Positions 1 to 11,860 of a stretch of DNA of 64,000 nucleotides are shown here, piece after piece. Location: positions 104,843,099-104,907,098 of the forward strand of contig OX352772.1 in NCBI GenBank assembly GCA_947095535.1, given 5' to 3'. The stretch's first letter is position 1. The number at the start of each line of letters is the position of its first letter. The notes beneath the pieces were generated by a model. It was given only the letters and a program-made list of their open reading frames with translations, did not search any database and was not told the DNA's origin. Made by a program: the position numbers and the translations under genes. This DNA comes from Poecilobothrus nobilitatus (lineage: Eukaryota > Arthropoda > Insecta > Diptera > Dolichopodidae).

Positions 1-396
1 CCCAAAATTCTGTTTTGTTGCAGATTAACATATTTTGAACAAAAAATTTATACAGAAATAATATTTATTTGCAGCTTATAAAAAAATGAAATGTATTCTT
101 TTCATATTTATACTATTTTACAATTGTAGTGGTATGGTAGTGGTAATATTTTTTTTATTCGTTTCATTCTTATTTGTTTGTACGTATGTTTATTAGATTT
201 GAAATTATTAGAATTTGAATGTTTAATAATTTTTGGCTGGCATATATAAAGCGTATTAAATAGCGTATGTGTGTGTTTAGTAAAATTAAAAATGATTTTA
301 TTATGCATGTATAAGAACATAACGTATTGAAGTAGGTAAATAAATAAAAAATTAGATAAGTGATAATAAGTGACTTTTATTAAATATTCTGTTTTA
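1..396 (+). repeat. Left terminal inverted repeat of P-type relic
   Basis: Begins CCCAAAATTCTGTTTTG and is the reverse complement of 2266-2661, nearly base for base, up to TATTCTGTTTTA. It carries open frames only because the arm is A/T-rich; the same frame appears in the other arm, and I treat neither as coding. Confidence 0.85.
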
Positions 397-1116
397 ATAA
401 ATAAACTTAAGGTAATAAGCGAACAAATCAATGTTAAATTACAGATTCACTGAAATAAAAGTTTTTTTTCTTAGTACTAGTAAAAGTAAATAATTTTTAA
501 AACTTTTGCAAAAATTAATAAAAAAATCAAATTTTATTTAACAATTTTCTTTTTAATATTAGTACTTCTTTTTAACAATTTTCTTTTTTATGTTAGAATA
601 GCTAATATTATAATAGGATTATTAGTACAGTACCTAAATAGGGAATCAAAAAATAACAAAAGCACATAAAATTAATTAAAAAAAATGTTTTATTGCTTAA
701 AATTAATGAATAGAAGGAAAACTTTAGAAGCGAAAAAACCACATGCAAAATTCTAAAATATAGTCTGATAGTATTAATTTTCCAAATGGCATAAAAACCC
801 TTTTTATTAGTACATTTACAAAAAAATAAAAATTCAAAATTTATGTAAACAAATTTTACAAGAAAATATAAAAAACTATTTACCAAATTATTTACAAAAT
901 TATAACTAAGCATAATAAACTACTTTAACATTTAAAAAAATTTAACATAAAAACAATAATCTCATGCATTGATTTTTAACAAAATTTTCATGAAAAAAAA
1001 AATAAAAATTAAAGTTATTAATCCATTACAAATCAAGAAAAAGTTTAAAAAAATATTTATTCAAAAATTGCAGACCATGTGAGACAAAATTTCTACTATA
1101 TAGATTTAGTTTTGAA
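397..1116. other. A/T-rich stretch inside the P-type relic, no gene seen
   Basis: Runs of A and T with no protein-like frame on either strand. By position it should be the 3' untranslated part of the P-type transposase gene. The minus-strand 101-residue open frame at 608-913 is rich in Phe/Leu/Tyr and has no recognisable domain. Confidence 0.5.
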
Positions 1117-2292
1117 TTATTTTTGACTATTTTTTTGTCTTTCCCTCTTGGATTCCTTAGCTTTTTGTTCTTCCTCAATTATTAATTTTTCCTTTAACCA
1201 TTTGGTTTCTTTTTTTAATAACAAATCGATTAGTAATTCTAAAAACTTAATTTTATGCGTAAAGAATTTTTCATTTTCGTTGAACCACGTAGAATATTTA
1301 TCCGATTTATTAATAGCTTCCAAACAACAATATAAAATGTATTTTTTTAAGTTCTTTTATTGAAAGTTTTGAGAAAAAAAGTGATCAAATATATTGATTT
1401 GAAATTGGGTCAATTCAAAAAAATTTTCTGTTGGCGCTTTTTAATGGACAATATCTGAGTCATTTTTGTAGTTTTTTTGAAAAATAAATTGTTCCCACTC
1501 AAGTAATAAAGGGCTTTCAGAAGTCTTAAAAAATAAATCGTTACATGACACACAAGAAATTTTTTTCATTATTTTAAAAATGATATAACCACATATATTC
1601 CTTTGTGCGTTATTCGAAACAACATTCCTTTCTGTTTTTTCTAAATTTTCTTCTAAATAATTGATGACAAGGTTAGTAACATTATCATCAATTTGTTCAA
1701 TTTCAATTTCTTCTTCATTTGTACCTGAGCTATATTCTTCTATTTCATAATTTACTAAATCTTCTGAAAGAAATTCATCATTATCTTCTTCACAATTCGA
1801 GTGTTCAATTTTAAAGTTAATTAATTTTACAGACATGATTTTCGCTAAGATATTACTGAATTCAGAGACAGATGGGCTATTATTACAACCGTTTCTATAA
1901 CGAATTAATGAAAACAAATTTTCTAAAGCATCTTGATTAAGGCGAGACAACAGCAAATAAGAACACTCGTTTGTATTATAAATTGAAAATATATTTGAAC
2001 TTAACTCTATAATGCCTGTTAAAGTTTGAACCATACCTTCAATACAATAAATTTTTGGAGAAGAGATTGGTTTTATATTTTTAAAATACTCTATCATTTC
2101 TATTATGTACTGAAATATTTGATTGTTTGATTGTAAAGCTACACGGTATGGGTTTTTATCATATATTTTTTTGCTATTAAGACAATCGAATAACTTATAA
2201 ATTTTAAATACGAAATCAGCGGTTGCTAAAGCACAATTTTTTCGAGTAACGAATTTATTTGTTTGTAAAACAAAATATTTAATAAAAGTCAC
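1117..2292 (-). pseudogene. P-type transposase C-terminal fragment
   Basis: Minus-strand frame with the hallmarks of the C-terminal part of P-element/THAP9 transposases: a segment LSRLNQDALENLFSLIR followed by a PSVSEF motif, then an acidic linker and a CGYIIFKI...CVSC segment. The same order of motifs is seen at 26381-27525, which supports the assignment. The frame is stopped at 1441 and again near 1363, then resumes in the same frame to 1117 with a Lys/Glu-rich tail. The apparent start at 2292 lies inside the terminal repeat, so the N-terminal half is deleted. Not functional. Confidence 0.75.
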
Positions 2293-2661
2293 TTATTATC
2301 ACTTATCTAATTTTTTATTTATTTACCTACTTCAATACGTTATGTTCTTATACATGCATAATAAAATCATTTTTAATTTTACTAAACACACACATACGCT
2401 ATTTAATACGCTTTATATATGCCAGCCAAAAATTATTAAACATTCAAATTCTAATAATTTCAAATCTAATAAACATACGTACAAACAAATAAGAATGAAA
2501 CGAATAAAAAAAATATTACCACTACCATACCACTACAATTGTAAAATAGTATAAATATGAAAAGAATACATTTCATTTTTTTATAAGCTGCAAATAAATA
2601 TTATTTCTGTATAAATTTTTTGTTCAAAATATGTTAATCTGCAACAAAACAGAATTTTGGG
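2266..2661 (-). repeat. Right terminal inverted repeat of P-type relic
   Basis: Reverse complement of 1-396, ending CAGAATTTTGGG. The inner boundary is sharp: identity stops at GTTTTA (about 2266), where the transposase remnant begins. Confidence 0.85.
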
Positions 2662-3011
2662 GTTCTATATTTTGTGCAGAAATGGTTTAAAAAATTTGTT
2701 CGGTGTAAATACTCTATGTATATGATTTCTTTATGACTTGACATAAAATAATATACTTATACTACAAGTCTACACTCTACACAAATTTATTGCATAATTT
2801 AAACTTTTATAGCTATATAGCGTTGCCACTTTGATACAATTGTATCATCTTCGATACATTTTAAAAAAAAATGTTTATTTTGATACATTGATACATTTTT
2901 TAAAAAAATATACATTATTGATACATTTTTGAAAAATTTGAAATTTAAAAATAAATACTAATTTTAACCTTTAGCCAAAGACTATGCATACATAAGACAT
3001 TCCAAGTAAAA
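2662..3011. other. Intergenic, with GATACATT reiterations
   Basis: From about 2825 the sequence GTTGCCAC is followed by several GATACATT units in an A/T background. A related, inverted stretch ending GTGGCAACCC occurs at about 47655-47735. These look like ends of the same repeat family, possibly hAT-like since GGGTTGCCA-type ends occur there, but no complete copy is visible. No gene seen. Confidence 0.4.
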
Positions 3012-5264
3012 CCAGAAATTATATATAAATAGATAACGCAAGCAGAACAAAAAATGTCAATAACAATTCTCGAAATTTTTTCAGATTTCAAGTGCCCCAT
3101 TTGCTCTCTTATTTTTTCCTATGCTTTTTTTCTCTTTCTCAATAGGTCTTTTAAAAAAATATCCTCGTGAATATTTGATTCTATTTTATTTTTAGATATG
3201 TTGGTACATACATGATAAATATTTTTTTTTATTTTGTTTTTGTTTTTCTTTTTTTCTTCAAAAACTTTAAAACTTCTTTTTAGAAGAATGCATTTGAATA
3301 AAAGACATTATTTCCATATCATTTGTATGATTCACGAAATTTTTTTTGAAACTAAAGTTTTAAAATTTTGTTAAGTATTTATTTTTACATATAATTTGTA
3401 CAACTCGAACCCATTATTAGATTATTTACCATTATAAAACTATTTTTAAAACTATTTAGGTAGTACTCGAATTTAGCAAAAATACACGACAAAAAATCTT
3501 AAATATATGTATTCTTCGTTTCACAGAACTTTAGTCTAAAGTCGTAAACAATTAAAATATTTCAAAAATTACTTTGTTATTTATAATTATAATTAGAAAT
3601 AAAGAAAAAAAAGAAATCACTTTGAAAATACCCTATTATTACAAATGGATAAAATCTATTTATAATGTTTGTGTTTTTATATTTCAAAACTGGTTAGAAG
3701 AGTTGTCTATCAATAATTTTGGTTGTATTTCTTTGTTTTCAATTTTAAAAATTTTATTTATTTAAAAAATAATGCAAAAAACATATTTTAACATTTTTCT
3801 TTCAATCTAACAATTTCGCATAAAGAGTTTTTAATATCTTTTGTATTTAAAAATTGAAGGAAATCAAATAATTATATATTTATAACAGGGCAACGTTATA
3901 TAAATAATTTACGTCTTATTTCTCAAGTATTCTATTTTGAACTGACTGATCATGTCATGTGTTGATCAAGTGTATATAATGTTTACCTATGTATGCGTTA
4001 GGATTTAATTTTTTTTTTTTATATTCAATAGAAATGCATCAGTAGTTATTTATTTAAAATGAAAAATGTGAAATGTGACTGTTAACCCTAGTTGACTTGT
4101 GCTTTTTTTTGTGAAATTACCTTTTAAAATAAAGTTTTTTCTTAAACCCATATCAGTTAAAAGAATTTTAACGTACAAAATTTATAAAGAAAATTCAAAT
4201 TTAAGTTTCGAGCGGTAAGATCCAATTTTTTTAATAGATAGAAGTGGAAAATTATGTAAAGTTGTGAAAATAAATTAAATTTTTAAAATTTTCAAAAAAT
4301 TGAATAAGAAGTAAAAAAAAATATAGGATCTTTAAAAGTAAGTATTAATGTTCATATACATATGCGAAATATGTATATATTTTATTATTAGTGCACAAAT
4401 TCTTTAATTTGCTTGTTTGTAATATTTGTCAAAAGTTTTAAAAATCTATTTATCTTATAATTTTGCTTTACAAGGGTTTTTTAGGCCGAATTGAACGTTT
4501 AATTGAATTCAATACATTTTTTTTTATCTTAAAACTTCAATTCGGCCTTATCCCTTTTTCAAAAATATTACATGAATAAAAATTAAAATGCATTTTTAAT
4601 TAGGTCAAAGTTTTCTGGTAAAATTATAATTTTTTCATCCAGTATAAAATTTTATACAGCACACGAGTGCAATCTTACAGTTAATCAGTTAATCTTACAT
4701 ACTTTATTTATAATCTGTTTCCAAAATTCCTAAATTGATAAAAAAGAAATAAAAAATTTAGGCTCAGGGGTTAACATTCCAATATTTATAAAATGTAAAA
4801 TTTTCTAAGCAAAGAAAAAATTAATATGCATATACATATACATATATATATATATATGGCTGGCTATACTACTCCTTGCTCTCCATTCATTAATAATTTT
4901 TTTGGCTACTTCTTTTTATAAATAGTAAAGTGGCTGAAAATAAAAAAAAAATATAAACTATTCATAAAATATATGAAATGAATAGAAAAAAAAATGAATC
5001 TAACAGCTTAACACAACACCAGACAACACATACCAATAACATCTTAAATAAAAATAAACCTTTACATTGTGACTTGTTTGATTTTTCGTTAGAAAAATAA
5101 AATAAATAAATTTGAAGAATGAAGAATGAGAAAGAACAAGCAAAAATAATAAGTTCATTTTTTTAATTCAATGTTTTTCTCTTTCTTTGGGGCACTACAA
5201 ATTAAAAAAAATTGTGAGAGATTTTTTGTTCTACTTGCGTTATCTATATATATATAATTTCTGG
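3012..5264. mobile_element. Non-autonomous DNA element with 5-bp target duplication
   Basis: Ends are inverted copies: CCAGAAATTATATATA at 3012 and its complement ending CTGG at 5264, with similarity continuing through ATAGATAACGCAAG and AGAACAAAAAA. Direct TAAAA copies flank both sides (3007-3011 and 5265-5269), fitting a 5-bp target duplication. No coding sequence is present in the 2.25 kb interior, only A/T-rich DNA and one hairpin. A 5-bp duplication fits several superfamilies and I do not assign one. Confidence 0.55.
4472..4556. repeat. Hairpin module (GGCCGAAT arms)
   Basis: Arms AAGGGTTTTTTAGGCCGAAT and ATTCGGCCTTATCCCTT surround an A/T loop. Two relatives with GCCGAGTGGAATAT arms occur at 22408-22497 and 24728-24818, so this is a dispersed hairpin family. 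Confidence 0.5.
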
Positions 5265-5269
5265 TAAAA

Positions 5270-6407
5270 CAAATTTTTTAGTATCAAATTTATTAGTATA
5301 GAAAATAAAAATAAGGCTGCGCCCCAATTAGTCGCGACATCTATCAGTATGAAATTTATTCATCTTTTATATTATACTAAATGCGTTTTTTTTAAATTTT
5401 AAATATACATAAACTTTTTTCATTCTTTTCTTTGATATACAATCATATACAATTTAACCTAGAATAAAAAAAAAAGTTTTCTAAATAAAATAAATTGGTG
5501 TATATGTACATTGTAACTTTGTATTACTATACTAGGATAGATAATAATTTGAATACTGGTAATTTAATATGTATAGGTTTTAGTAAGTAATTTAGATTCG
5601 ATTGTTAGTTTTAAATAAATTTTATTTATTCTAGTTTATAATATTACAATTCATTAACATAAAATTTGCGAATTATGTATTACAATAAAACAATTTTTAA
5701 AATACAAAGAAAAGATTAGTTATCTGCATGCTGTGCTGTATGTGTTATAAACCGAATAAACGAGAATGTATGTAAATATAATGTATAATGTTAAGTTAAT
5801 AATTAGCTACGTTGTCAGATTTATTGTATGGTTTTATTTTTTTTAAATAAAATGAAGTTTTTTTCTAGATATACGAAAAAATATACATGAGATTTCTTGA
5901 TTTGTCACAGACAATTTGTGTATTTAACACATATTTTTTTTTTTGCAAAATAAGCTAAAGAATACATAAAAATGTGTTATTTAGAATGATTAAGTAACCA
6001 AAAATTCGTCGTTTCTGAAGTAAACTTTATTGACTACAATATGTATATGAAGAAGGATTTAAATTTACTTTATAATTTTAAATGTATAAAATTATTAATT
6101 AACATACATACATATATAGGATTAAAATTAATTAGTTTCACTAAGTAGGTATATATGTATATGTACATATATCACCTTTAGAAAATCTGGACTTTTACCT
6201 TTTGGTATTTACAATAGTTAGAACTAAGATAGAAAATGAATAAGAATTTAATTGTTTTGAAAGAATTAAATTCGTTATTTCAGTTGCCTAAATTTTTATT
6301 AGAATTAAAATGAGAAGTAACGTATACAATTTAAAAAGTTATATTTTTTGAAGTAATTCAGTTTTATTTTTTATTCGTAAAATTATTTATTTGTTCTTAA
6401 GAATATG
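5270..6407. other. Intergenic DNA without a gene
   Basis: A/T-rich with ATGTATAC-type simple repeats near 6150. The part from about 5600 to 6175 is an inverted copy of 23840-24390. No protein-like frame on either strand. Confidence 0.6.
5600..6175 (+). repeat. Inverted-duplicate repeat, copy A1
   Basis: Reads collinearly, in reverse complement, with 23840-24390. The match includes GAGATTTCTTGATTTGTCAC, the run CAAAATAAGCTAAAGA and the segment AAGAAGGATTTAAATTTAC. The two copies are about 18 kb apart and differ by scattered substitutions and indels, so they are copies of a dispersed element rather than ends of one unit. Confidence 0.7.
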
Positions 6408-6411
6408 TGTA

Positions 6412-7112
6412 AGTTTTATTATTTTATAAGATTGAGGTTTATAAAATAATATTCTTTATAAATTAAACACGAAACAATTTTGATTTTTTATTTTAATTTT
6501 CTTTATTAAAAATTAAATGTTAAACCTTACGAATCTAGACTTAAACTAACTTTTACATTTTACAAATTTTATATTTAGAATTCAATTTTAAATATTGATT
6601 ATTATTAATATTTTACAAAGAAAAACAAGAAAAAGAAATTTATTATATTTTCAAGTGCTTTCGATTTCTGTTATTGCACTTGAAAAGGAAATTGTGTAAG
6701 AATTTAATTTTGAATCAAAAAAAAATTGGTCTTGCGTTATTTGTAATTTGATCTCTTATTTTTAATTCAATGACTTAATTTTAGTTTATTGTACTTGAAA
6801 AGAAATTTTGTAAGAGTTTAAATTTAAATAAAAAATTTTGGTCTTGCTTTGTTTGAAATATGATCCTTTTTCATTTAATGACCTAATTTTAGTTTATTGT
6901 ACTTTAAAACGCATTATTGTATTTTACATAGCGGTCAACGGAATAAAAGAAAAGAAGAACAACAAAAAAGAAGAATTTTATAATATCAAGTATGTTGAAA
7001 TACTTGTAATTGATTAATATGAAAGTAAGAGAAAGTATTATGAAAATTAATTTATTGATTAGACCTCCTAGAAATTACATCTTCTAAGATTTGGTTTGTT
7101 GGATATATGACA
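6412..7112 (-). repeat. 3' LTR
   Basis: 701 bp, in element orientation starting TGTCATATATCC and ending AATAAAACT. The first bases encode the last residues of Env, so env overlaps the LTR. One T shorter than the 5' LTR. Confidence 0.93.
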
Positions 7113-8641
7113 CCCTCATCCTTAGGATTTTTGTACTCCTGGACAATTTCTTTAGTTTTAGTATTGGTTATATTATTGATTATTTTTCCTTTTCTTCTTT
7201 TACTTTGTAGAATTACAAAAATGAATAAAATTACAACTATAATTACTATAACAATTGTATTAGTATGAGTTAAATTATCATAAATTTTTCTTTTGTAATT
7301 AATTTCAACAATTTCTCTATTGTTTTCTGATTGTTTTAAATTTATAGTTTCAAGTTTAACAGTATTATTTATATTTTTAATAGTTATATAATTAGGTATT
7401 ACAATATTATGTTTGAATTCTTTATTTTTATTAGAAAATTTAATGTTATCGATTTCGATATTACAATTATTAAAATAAATAATATAGTTTTTGTTTAAAA
7501 GATAATTCATATTGTTACAATTGTTTGTTAAATTTTTATTTTGGGCATTTTTAATTAATATTACACCTTGATCCAATTCCGTTATTTTAAAATCTTCTTC
7601 GATAGTTTTAGAACAGTTAATATATGATTTAATAAAAAGATTTGATATACAGTTTGAGGTTGGTTTTAGTTTGTTTTTATATTTTTCCTGGGTAATATAA
7701 TATGTTTTATTTTCAAATAAGATAATGTCAGAATTTGGTATATCAATTTGTTCAAATTTTGAATTTGGTAAAGCAAATATTTTATATTTAGTGGCATTTT
7801 CTTTACTTAGTACTGGTATTTCCAATATAAATATTAATTTATTACTATTTGTTGTTGCAACTGAACTCTTAAGTTCTTGAATTTTGAAAATATCTATGCT
7901 ATAAAAATCTATTTCTTCTGGGGTTAGAATGGATCTACTCATTATTTGATGTTTAGCAAATATAACATTTTCTTGAATTTTTTCGACTTCTTCACTTAGA
8001 AGATTAATGTCAGTAATTGTTTGCAAGTATTGTAGTTGTTTAGTTATATTTTTATTTTCCATTGAAACACTATTTAGAAGTTTTTCAATTTTTATGTGGT
8101 TATTATTAACTGTTTTTTTCAGGATTTCAATATTATCTTGAAAATTACTATTTAATTTTATTTGTTGGTTATGATTAATTATTAGATTATGAGTATTTTG
8201 TTCAAGGGTTTTTAGATATTCTTCTATTTCAACTTTATCATCTTCGTCCATTGTACCAAATATCCATTTCAAAAATGAACCACCAATATTAGCTAATGCT
8301 CTTTTATGTCTATAGGGAATTAATGTCTTGAAGGTATGTTCTAATTTGTTAATTTTATCTTTTAGCGTTTTTAAAATAATTTCGTCTTCTGGGATTTTAA
8401 ATGAATTTCTGACATTATCTTTTATCATATTTATTGTATAATCAATTTCGTCTAATTCAATAACGTGAAGTATTTTAGTATAGCTATCAATAATTGGAGT
8501 TTTCTCTTGTTGGATTAAAGAATACCCGGACTCAGTTTCTAATTTTTCTATATTAATTATTGCTTCAGCTTTATTTAGAATTATAATAAGAATAAAATTC
8601 TGAATAATGATTTTAATGGCAGTTGTTATTTGTTGAGTTAC
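7052..8641 (-). CDS. env: Envelope glycoprotein of errantivirus-like element (F-protein type)
   Basis: Class I fusion-type envelope related to baculovirus F proteins, as known for insect errantiviruses. Visible parts: hydrophobic signal-like stretch near the N-terminus of the open frame (around 8560-8600), a furin-type site RHKR followed by a fusion-peptide-like segment ALANIGGSFLKWIFGTMDED, a long helical/coiled-coil region, several N-glycosylation sequons, and a C-terminal membrane anchor VIVIIVVILFIFVIL before a basic tail. The frame is open from 8722, but the first ATG is at 8426-8428, after the signal-like stretch. A good splice acceptor TTTCAG lies just before 8641, so I set the exon start there; errantivirus env is known to be made from a spliced RNA. 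The last residues lie inside the 3' LTR. No stop or frameshift interrupts it. Confidence 0.85.
   Translation of the reverse strand, partial: VTQQITTAIKIIIQNFILIIILNKAEAIINIEKLETESGYSLIQQEKTPIIDSYTKILHVIELDEIDYTINMIKDNVRNSFKIPEDEIILKTLKDKINKLEHTFKTLIPYRHKRALANIGGSFLKWIFGTMDEDDKVEIEEYLKTLEQNTHNLIINHNQQIKLNSNFQDNIEILKKTVNNNHIKIEKLLNSVSMENKNITKQLQYLQTITDINLLSEEVEKIQENVIFAKHQIMSRSILTPEEIDFYSIDIFKIQELKSSVATTNSNKLIFILEIPVLSKENATKYKIFALPNSKFEQIDIPNSDIILFENKTYYITQEKYKNKLKPTSNCISNLFIKSYINCSKTIEEDFKITELDQGVILIKNAQNKNLTNNCNNMNYLLNKNYIIYFNNCNIEIDNIKFSNKNKEFKHNIVIPNYITIKNINNTVKLETINLKQSENNREIVEINYKRKIYDNLTHTNTIVIVIIVVILFIFVILQSKRRKGKIINNITNTKTKEIVQEYKNPKDEGVIYPTNQILEDVISRRSNQ
7113..7123 (-). other. Polypurine tract
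   Basis: AAGGATGAGGG directly precedes the 3' LTR start (TGTCAT) in element orientation, the expected plus-strand primer position. It lies within env coding (Pro-Lys-Asp-Glu-Gly). Confidence 0.65.
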
Positions 8642-11600
8642 CTGAAATGAAGTTATATTTTCTTTTAACTCTTGTTGGATGAATGTTTTTATTTTTAAAA
8701 TCAGTAATTTTATTATTTATCTTCTTAATTTTAATTTTCTTATATCTAGGCTGTTCTTTATACCGTACAATTGCAGGGTTTTGTATTAGTATCTCACTGT
8801 CATTAGGTATTTCAAAAGTTTTTCTATTTTGTTTAATTTGGAAATAATTTTCTCTTTTTTATGTAATAATCTGTCTTTGATTTCTTGGAAACTTAAAACT
8901 TTATTCTTAGTAAAGTCAATGGGCCTAACTTCAGTTACAGAATGTAGTGTATTATTATAAGCTTCAACAGCTTTTAATATACAACTTTCAGTATTAAGAT
9001 TGGGATCGGTTAATGTTAAAATCCTAATATGTTCTGTGATGGTTCCGTGGGCTCTTTCTATATCAGAATTATCTGTATGACTTCTAGGAGAGGTAAAGTG
9101 TAATTCTATATTTTCTACTCTACAAAAGTCCTTCAGATTTAAGCTATTGAATTCGTTGTCAAATACAAATGTTTTTGGTTTACCAAACAGAGAGTTTCGT
9201 AATCTTAAAGCTTGAATTATGGTAATGCTATTTCTATCATTTAGTTTAATTATTGATAAGTGTTTTGTAAATTTATCTATTGTTGTTAAAAATACTTCTT
9301 TTTTTAAGTAATACGTGTCGCCATGAACTATTTCATTCGGTTCAGAAGGTGTTGCAGATATATTAAAATTATATTGATTAGGTTTCCGATCATACTTTGC
9401 TAAATTACAAATATCGCAGTTATTTATATATTTGTAAATAAGATCTTTCATTTTTGGAAAATAGTATTTATCTTTCAATTCATTAAAATTTTCGAAAATA
9501 CCTCTATGATTTGCTTTTTCATGGGTTTCTTTTATTATATTTAGTAAATCGGTTTCGCTTTCTATTTCTTGAGCTAATTTAGTACATCTAATAAACTTTA
9601 CTTTTCTATCGTTACTGAATAATTCTATTAGTTTTCTTTGTAATATTGCAAATTTATTATCGTTCAATTCTGAATAAATCGCAGTAATACCTTTTTTAAT
9701 GAGCCTTCGTAGTACGTCATTTAAATAATTTTGATTTTTTAAATCATCTTCGGATATAAAAATTTTTTTATATTTGTTATATTTGGTAATCAATTCACCT
9801 GGTTTAGTTACTACTAGGTGGATTTGATTAAAATATTTGTTTACTATATTTTCTACAATTGGAATGTGGTCATCCAAATTTTCGATGCCACTATGAATTG
9901 TAGCTAAATCGCTTTCCATGTTAGAAGAAGACTCATCTAATTGAAAAATATTATTTATTTCATTTTTTTCAATATTGATTCTGCTAAGGAAATCGGCCAC
10001 TTTATTGTCTTTTCCTTTAACATATTCTATATCAAAACTGAATTCATTTAATTTAATTCTCCATCTTTGGAGTTTTGAATTCGGTTCTTTTAGTGAGTTT
10101 AGCCAAACTAGAGGTCTATGATCCGTTTTTATAGTAAATCTAACACCAAACAGGTACGGTCTAAAGTACTTAGTTGCCCAAACAATTGCCAAGAGCTCTT
10201 TCTCGATAGTACTATAACGATTTTCGTGATCATTTAATGTTCTACTTGCAAATGTAATTGGATGTCCATTTTGTGATAAAACAGCCCCAATAGCAAAGTC
10301 ACTTGTATCAGTAGTTAAGGTAAATTTTTGATTAAAATTTGGGTATTTTAATATTGGATCACTAGTAATGATTTCTTTAAGTTTCTCGAATGCTTGAATA
10401 TATTTAGGATTGTTAATGTCAATTTTATTATCTTTTTTCAAGCAATAAGTTAATGGTTGGGCAATTTTAGCGTAGTCTTTAATAAACTTACGATAATACC
10501 CAGTAATACCTAAAAAGCTTTTAATGGATTTTCGAGAATTTGGTAGTTTTAGTTTTTTTATCAATTCAATTTTTTTTTGGTTTGGTTTAATTCCCTTATC
10601 TGTAAGTAAATGTCCTAAATATTCTGATTCTTTAGAAAAAAATAAACATTTATCTAATTGTATTTTTAAATTAAATTTTCTTAACCTTTCAAATATTTTT
10701 CTAATTGCGTTTTCATATTCTTGTAGTGACGTACTGAAAATTAGTATATCGTCTAGATATACGACACAGATATGATTTATAAAGTCACGTAAAACATAAT
10801 TTATCATTCGTTGGAATGTTGCAGGAGCATTCTTCAACCCGAATGGCATCCTGACAAACTCATAGTGACCTTGTGGGGTCGAAAAGGCTGTTTTCGGTTG
10901 ATCTTTTTCGTCTACAAGGATTTGATGAAATCCTTTAGCGAGATCAATAGTAGAGAAATATTGGGCTTTACCTAGTTTATCAAAGAGAGATTCAATATTC
11001 GGAATAGGAAATTTATCTTCAATTGTAATCTCATTCAATTTCCTATAATCTACCACTATTCTCCATTTTTGTTTTCCTGATTGATCTAGTTTCTTGGGAA
11101 CTATCCAGATAGGTGAATTATAAGGAGAATTACTATGTTTTACTATCCCCTGAGATAGCATTTCGGAAATTTGTTTTTCCACCTCATGTTCATGAATCTT
11201 AGGAAATCTGTAAATTTTCGAATAGATAGGATGGCTATTTTTTGTGATAATTTGATGTTTAATACAATTAATGTTGGTTAAGGTCTGACCTTCTTGATAA
11301 AAGAGATCTTTATTTTCTGTTATAATTTTTTTTAATAATTTATTTTCTTCGTTATTAAGATGATTTGTTTTTATAAAATCAAAGATATTTGTTTTTAGAT
11401 CTAATGAATACAATTCATTAATGTCATTATAAGGGCAAGCATTTTTAAATTTTGTTATTTTTCCCATTATTTCGATCGTTTCCATTTCAAAGTCTATTTT
11501 TGCTCCTACGGCTTTCAATACGTTTTGTCCTATAATCGCGTCAAATTGTTTATTATTAAGTTTTAATACCTTCCAAAGGATTTGTGCTGAGTGATTAAAT

Positions 11601-11860
11601 TCTATTGGAACGTCAGTAATTAATGTATAATTAAACTAGCACCGAATAATGTGAGAATTTTTAAAGGATTTTTCAATTTTTCTTTTTTTATTTCGGGAAA
11701 TAAGGTTTCATTGATAACTGATGTTGTAGCACCTGTATCAATTAAACAATTTACTTTTGTATTATTTATTGTAAATTGGACTATTGGTAAATTGGTTTCC
11801 GAGGCACTGAATGAAAATTTTCTTCAGTTTGCTCATTTTGGTTATCTAAAGAAACATTGT
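8613..11860 (-). pseudogene. pol: Pol polyprotein (protease, RT, RNase H, integrase), two frameshifts
   Basis: Retroviral-type aspartic protease motif DTGATTSV at about 11728. The long open frame 11518-8786 then carries RT with YLDD (residues 254-257 of that frame), RNase H (FTLTTDTSDFAIGAVLSQ; DHRPL), and integrase with an HHCC-type zinc module (HEKANH...CDIC) and the D-D-E triad (HGDTY, FDNEF, SDIERAHG). A frameshift near 11625 separates the protease C-terminus from RT. A second near 8800 moves the integrase tail into another frame that ends at 8613, overlapping the env exon by 29 bases. The motifs themselves look undamaged. Copies elsewhere in the genome may be active. Confidence 0.88.

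Larger units (their letters stand above)
1..2661 (-). mobile_element. P-superfamily (THAP9-like) DNA transposon relic, internally deleted
   Basis: Two inverted arms of 396 bases (1-396 and 2266-2661) bracket the C-terminal half of a P-type transposase on the minus strand. The N-terminal THAP DNA-binding domain and most of the catalytic core are absent, since the coding remnant runs straight out of the right arm. The left arm starts at window base 1, so the true outer end and any 8-bp target duplication cannot be judged. On the right, similarity could extend a little past 2661. At least four other P-type relics lie in this window. Confidence 0.75.

Noticed and set aside
2342..2554. Matching frames here and at 108-431
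   Set aside because: They are the two inverted arms read in the same sense; no domain, and identity reflects the repeat.
10524..10775. Plus-strand frame within pol
   Set aside because: Antisense of reverse transcriptase.
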